Source of the DNA: JAHJQZ01 sp963667595
GTDB lineage: Bacteria > Pseudomonadota > Alphaproteobacteria > Rhizobiales > Devosiaceae
Assembly: GCA_963667595.2 (NCBI GenBank)
Contig: CAXXWD010000009.1
Coordinates: 385,634 to 449,633, forward strand
Direction of reading: 5' to 3'
Length of the DNA: 64,000 nt
Shown here: one piece after another, positions 61,182 through 64,000 of the stretch
Layout: each line of letters opens with the position of its first letter
How positions within the stretch are numbered: the stretch's first letter is position 1
The notes under the pieces: model-generated
Told to the model about the DNA's origin: nothing
Seen by the model: the letters and a program-made list of their open reading frames with translations, nothing else
Databases searched by the model: none
Translations under genes and position numbers: made by a program

Positions 61182-62953
61182 TACAGCGCAGACGCCTCAT
61201 CTGGCAGCTATACCCCTCCTATCTGATCCTGGTTCTGCTCGCCCTTCTGGCCACCGGCTGGTACACCTCCCATGCCATGCGTTCCTTTTACATGTCCCAG
61301 GTCCGCAAGGATCTGCTCCATCAGGCCCGCTTCCTGACCCCCCAGTTTTTGCCACTGGTCACGCCGTTGGATGCAGCGGCCGTGGATCGATTTTGCAAAC
61401 AGGTCGTTCTCGATATGGCCACCCGTCTGACCGTGATTCTGCCCGATGGGACGGTGGTCGGCGATTCGGAAACCGACCCGAAGAAGATGGAGAACCACGG
61501 GGACCGCCTGGAGATCATCGAGGCCCTGAAGGGGAATACCGGCACCGCCATGAGGTTCAGCGATACGCTGGGTCAGCACATGATGTACCTGGCCTATCCG
61601 CTTGGGACGGAGAACGTCTCAGGAGTGGTTCGGGTGTCGCTGGCGCTTACGGCCATTGAGCAGCGGTTGCGGGCACTGCAGTTTCGCATCGCCCTGGGCG
61701 GTGTTGTCGTGGCAATTTTGGCGTCACTGGTGTGCCTCGTTATTTCACGCCGCATCAGCCGTCCCATCGAAACCATGCGCCAGAGTGCCGCCCGGTTCGC
61801 GCGTGGTGAATTATCCCACCGCGTAATGCCTCCCGAGACAGCGGAGCTGGCCGGTTTGGCCCAAGCCATGAATCAGATGGCCCAGGAGTTGGAGGAGCGG
61901 ATCCAGGCCGTCGTCCAGCAGCGCAACGAGAGTGAAGCGGTTCTCTCGAGCATGGTGGAGGGTGTTGTCGCCCTGGATGGCGAAGAGCGGATTCTGCACC
62001 ACAATGCGGCCGCTGCAAAGCTGCTGAAGGGTCACGCCGATGTGCTTCAGGGACGAAGCATCCAGGAGGTGATGCGCAATCGTGATCTGCATGAAATGGT
62101 GCGTTCCACCCTCGACCATGGAGAGGTGAGTCAGGGGGATGTGGCTCTCTACCAGGCCGGTGAACAGATCCTGCAGGCCCACTGCACCCCTCTGGCAGAT
62201 CCCGACGGACACCGCATGGGTGCGTTGCTGGTGCTGAGCGATGTGACCCAGTTGCGCCGTCTGGAGACCGTGCGGAGCGACTTTGCCGCCAATGTGAGCC
62301 ATGAGATCAAGACACCCCTGACGGCCATCCAGGGCTTCGTTGAGACGTTGAGTCAGGGATCGGATGTCGATCCGGCGGAGGCAAAACGGTTTCTTGAGAT
62401 TATCGACAAGCATGTCAAACGGCTCACCGCCATCGTCGACGATCTGATGCAACTGGCCCGTCTCGAGCAAGGTGCCGAGCACCAGCCCTTGCTGAGATTG
62501 GAGCGTGTGCCGATCCAATCGATCTTGCATGCGGCCAACCAGCGGTGCTGTCCCCAGGCCAAAGAGAAATCGATGACGGTGGATATCGTTTGCGATGATG
62601 CACTTGCCATGGCCATCGACGCCGATCTCATTGAGCAGGCCATCGTCAACTTGCTAGACAACGCCATAAAGTACAGTCCTTCGGATCGCCGCATCGAGCT
62701 GGCCGCCCGGGCCGATGCCGATCGGCTTCAAATCAGCGTCAAGGACGAGGGGATCGGAATTGCCAAGAAGCATCTGCCGCGTCTGTTCGAGCGCTTCTAC
62801 CGTGTGGACAAAGCACGCAGCCGCCGTATGGGCGGCACCGGTTTGGGGCTGGCCATTGTCAAACACATTGTACAGGTCCATAACGGCCAGGTGACGGTGG
62901 AGAGCGTGCAGGGTAAAGGCAGCGCCTTTACCATCTTCCTTCCGTTAGCGTGA
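61178..62953 (+). CDS. phoR: Sensor histidine kinase PhoR
   Basis: 591 residues. Span 1 (residues 12-28), a periplasmic region of about 140 residues, span 2 (about 168-190), HAMP (about 190-242), PAS (about 252-358), HisKA with phosphoacceptor H375 in ANVSHEIKTPLTAI, and HATPase (NLLDNAIKYSP, DEGIGIAKKHLPRLFERFYR, GTGLGLAIVKHIV). The large periplasmic domain differs from E. coli PhoR, which has almost none, but is usual in deltaproteobacterial and Gram-positive PhoR types. Co-translated with phoB. The pstSCAB-phoU genes are not in the window. Confidence 0.87.
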   Translation: MIQRRRLIWQLYPSYLILVLLALLATGWYTSHAMRSFYMSQVRKDLLHQARFLTPQFLPLVTPLDAAAVDRFCKQVVLDMATRLTVILPDGTVVGDSETDPKKMENHGDRLEIIEALKGNTGTAMRFSDTLGQHMMYLAYPLGTENVSGVVRVSLALTAIEQRLRALQFRIALGGVVVAILASLVCLVISRRISRPIETMRQSAARFARGELSHRVMPPETAELAGLAQAMNQMAQELEERIQAVVQQRNESEAVLSSMVEGVVALDGEERILHHNAAAAKLLKGHADVLQGRSIQEVMRNRDLHEMVRSTLDHGEVSQGDVALYQAGEQILQAHCTPLADPDGHRMGALLVLSDVTQLRRLETVRSDFAANVSHEIKTPLTAIQGFVETLSQGSDVDPAEAKRFLEIIDKHVKRLTAIVDDLMQLARLEQGAEHQPLLRLERVPIQSILHAANQRCCPQAKEKSMTVDIVCDDALAMAIDADLIEQAIVNLLDNAIKYSPSDRRIELAARADADRLQISVKDEGIGIAKKHLPRLFERFYRVDKARSRRMGGTGLGLAIVKHIVQVHNGQVTVESVQGKGSAFTIFLPLA

Positions 62954-63303
62954 GGTGCGGACCACTCGCTGGAATCGCCTCCGCATGTTGGCCTAACGCA
63001 ACCCGAAAATTGAATCGCACCTCATCCCATTTGTCACAGGGGGAAATTGCCCGCCTTTCGGCGTTCGTACGAACGCCCTGGCATTGACATCCAGATCAAC
63101 CGTGATGACCATAGAGCCTTTGACGGACACATGGATTTTTTAATTCATTACCAAGTTGATGCTTGACGATTTTGCAACAATTTGATATGGTTATGAATTC
63201 GAGCCAATGGTAAATGTGGTGGCTCTCTTGCCATGCAACGCCGATGCGCTCATGACTGCCCGCAATAACCCCCATTCGCGACCGCCAAGGGGGGCGATGC
63301 CGG
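62954..63303. other. 350-bp intergenic region with palindrome and promoter
   Basis: No gene is seen. An 18-bp perfect palindrome (63060-63077, core GTTCGTACGAAC) may be an operator. A sigma-70-like promoter, TTGACG (63163-63168), 17-bp spacer, TATGGT (63186-63191), would serve the GAF/HD-GYP gene starting at 63304. A TTGACA at 63084-63089 has only a poor -10 partner. Confidence 0.5.
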
Positions 63304-64000
63304 ATGCTGACCGAGCAGGAAAAGCTGGACGGACTGACTCGCCTGGGGATCGAGTTGAGTCAAATCAACGATCTGGATATCCTTATGGAGCGGGTGTTGA
63401 CCCGGGCACGTCAATTTGCCAATGCAGACGCAGGCTCAATTTATATCCGCCAGGATGGCTGGCTCCACTTCTCCTATACCCAGAACGATACCCTGCAGAA
63501 AAAGCTGCCTAGAAACGAAAAGCTCATCTATTCAACTTTCAGGATCCCCATCGACACCAAGAGCATTGCCGGTTACGTGGCCGCCACAGGGCGTGCCCTG
63601 AACATCGAAGATGTGTATCGTCTGGAGGCCACGCTGCCCTATCGATTCAGCAATCAATTCGACGAGACCGCGGGGTACAAAACCCAATCGGTGTTGACCA
63701 TCCCTCTGGAGAACAGCAGTCATACGATTCTGGGGATTTTGCAGATCATCAACGCTCAGGATGCGGAGGGACGCATCGTCCATTTTGCCCACCGGGATGA
63801 GCTCGTGATGCACCATTTTGCTTCGGTGGCTGCCGTGGCGCTGGAGCGTGCCCAGATGACCCGTGCATTGATTCTGCGCATGATTCGGATGGCGGAGATG
63901 AGAGATCCCAGGGAGACTGGCTCCCACGTCAACCGGGTAGCGGGCTTTGCGGTGGAGATATACGAACAGTGGGCCCTGAGGCATCACGTCGACCGTAAAG
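63304..64000 (+). CDS. GAF and HD-GYP domain protein, probable c-di-GMP phosphodiesterase (partial)
   Basis: Open from ATG 63304 to the window edge, 232 codons, 3' end missing. Residues about 10-185 are a GAF sensor domain: LGIELSQINDLDILMERVLTRA, then ADAGSIYI, IAGYVAATGRALNIEDVYRL and VLTIPLENSSHTILGILQIINA. From about residue 198, MIRMAEMRDPRETGSHVNRVAGFAVEIY marks the start of an HD-GYP domain, which in complete proteins hydrolyses cyclic di-GMP. The metal-binding HD itself lies beyond the edge, so catalysis cannot be judged. GGGGGG at about 63291 is the ribosome site. Confidence 0.8.
   Translation, partial: MLTEQEKLDGLTRLGIELSQINDLDILMERVLTRARQFANADAGSIYIRQDGWLHFSYTQNDTLQKKLPRNEKLIYSTFRIPIDTKSIAGYVAATGRALNIEDVYRLEATLPYRFSNQFDETAGYKTQSVLTIPLENSSHTILGILQIINAQDAEGRIVHFAHRDELVMHHFASVAAVALERAQMTRALILRMIRMAEMRDPRETGSHVNRVAGFAVEIYEQWALRHHVDRK

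Noticed and set aside
1..64000. CRISPR arrays, tRNA or rRNA genes, transposases, integrases, phage genes
   Set aside because: None could be seen on either strand; the only repeats are short palindromic elements.

Overview
The window reads as two pieces of DNA from different bacteria joined near position 58,870-58,900. All organism calls are inference from family resemblance, because no search could be run. Positions 1 to about 58,870 look like a high-GC alphaproteobacterium of the Hyphomicrobiales (Rhizobiales). The support is a FrcABC-like sugar importer, many solute-binding-protein ABC operons with ATGA stop/start overlaps, a three-gene DUF2126/ATP-grasp/alpha-E/transglutaminase cluster, and palindromic intergenic mosaic repeats. 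Positions from about 58,899 to 64,000 carry genes of deltaproteobacterial (Desulfobacterota-like) character: a PPC/DUF296 protein, MntP, a small Cys-rich protein, PhoB-PhoR and a GAF/HD-GYP protein.

Layout of the left part. 1-4438: tail of an alcohol-dehydrogenase-like gene, then a sugar ABC importer (permease, binding protein, ATPase) with a KbaZ/GatZ-type aldolase subunit. 4615-16833: a uronide/pectin-fragment locus. The minus-strand arm is LacI regulator, esterase and GalM. The plus-strand arm is a GH105 unsaturated-uronyl hydrolase, KduI, an unassigned 819-aa probable carbohydrate-active protein and a complete ABC importer. 16878-19450: a GlpR-like repressor and glycerol kinase. 20002-27767: a minus-strand ABC importer divergent from a LacI regulator, an unassigned alpha-toroid-like protein and a GH88 hydrolase, with a strong dyad operator between them. 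27930-30748: molybdate transport (modABC) preceded by a frameshifted molbindin. 30916-34654: an atypical EF-G paralogue and a MATE exporter.

34721-37873 is a peroxide/persulfide-stress island: metallo-beta-lactamase-fold hydrolase, Dps, 1-Cys-type peroxiredoxin and a divergent OxyR-like regulator. 38222-47598 is a third sugar locus: LacI, binding protein, two permeases, GH2, GH28 polygalacturonase and ATPase, all on the minus strand. 47825-54513 is the amidoligase/transglutaminase cluster. 54697-58870 has a secreted EF-hand protein, a TetR regulator, a LolA-like protein and two FtsX-type permeases, the second cut off at the junction.

Functionally, the left part is a scavenger's toolkit: three uronide or oligosaccharide loci each pair an importer with cytoplasmic glycosidases and a local LacI repressor. 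The right part is a short stretch built around phosphate signalling, with direct repeats that look like a PhoB box in front of phoB. The best candidates for undescribed biology are the DUF2126/ATP-grasp/transglutaminase cluster, the 819-aa protein at 9942, the 330-aa protein at 25616 and the degenerate-GTPase EF-G paralogue. The two-lineage junction should be resolved before any gene order across it is trusted.
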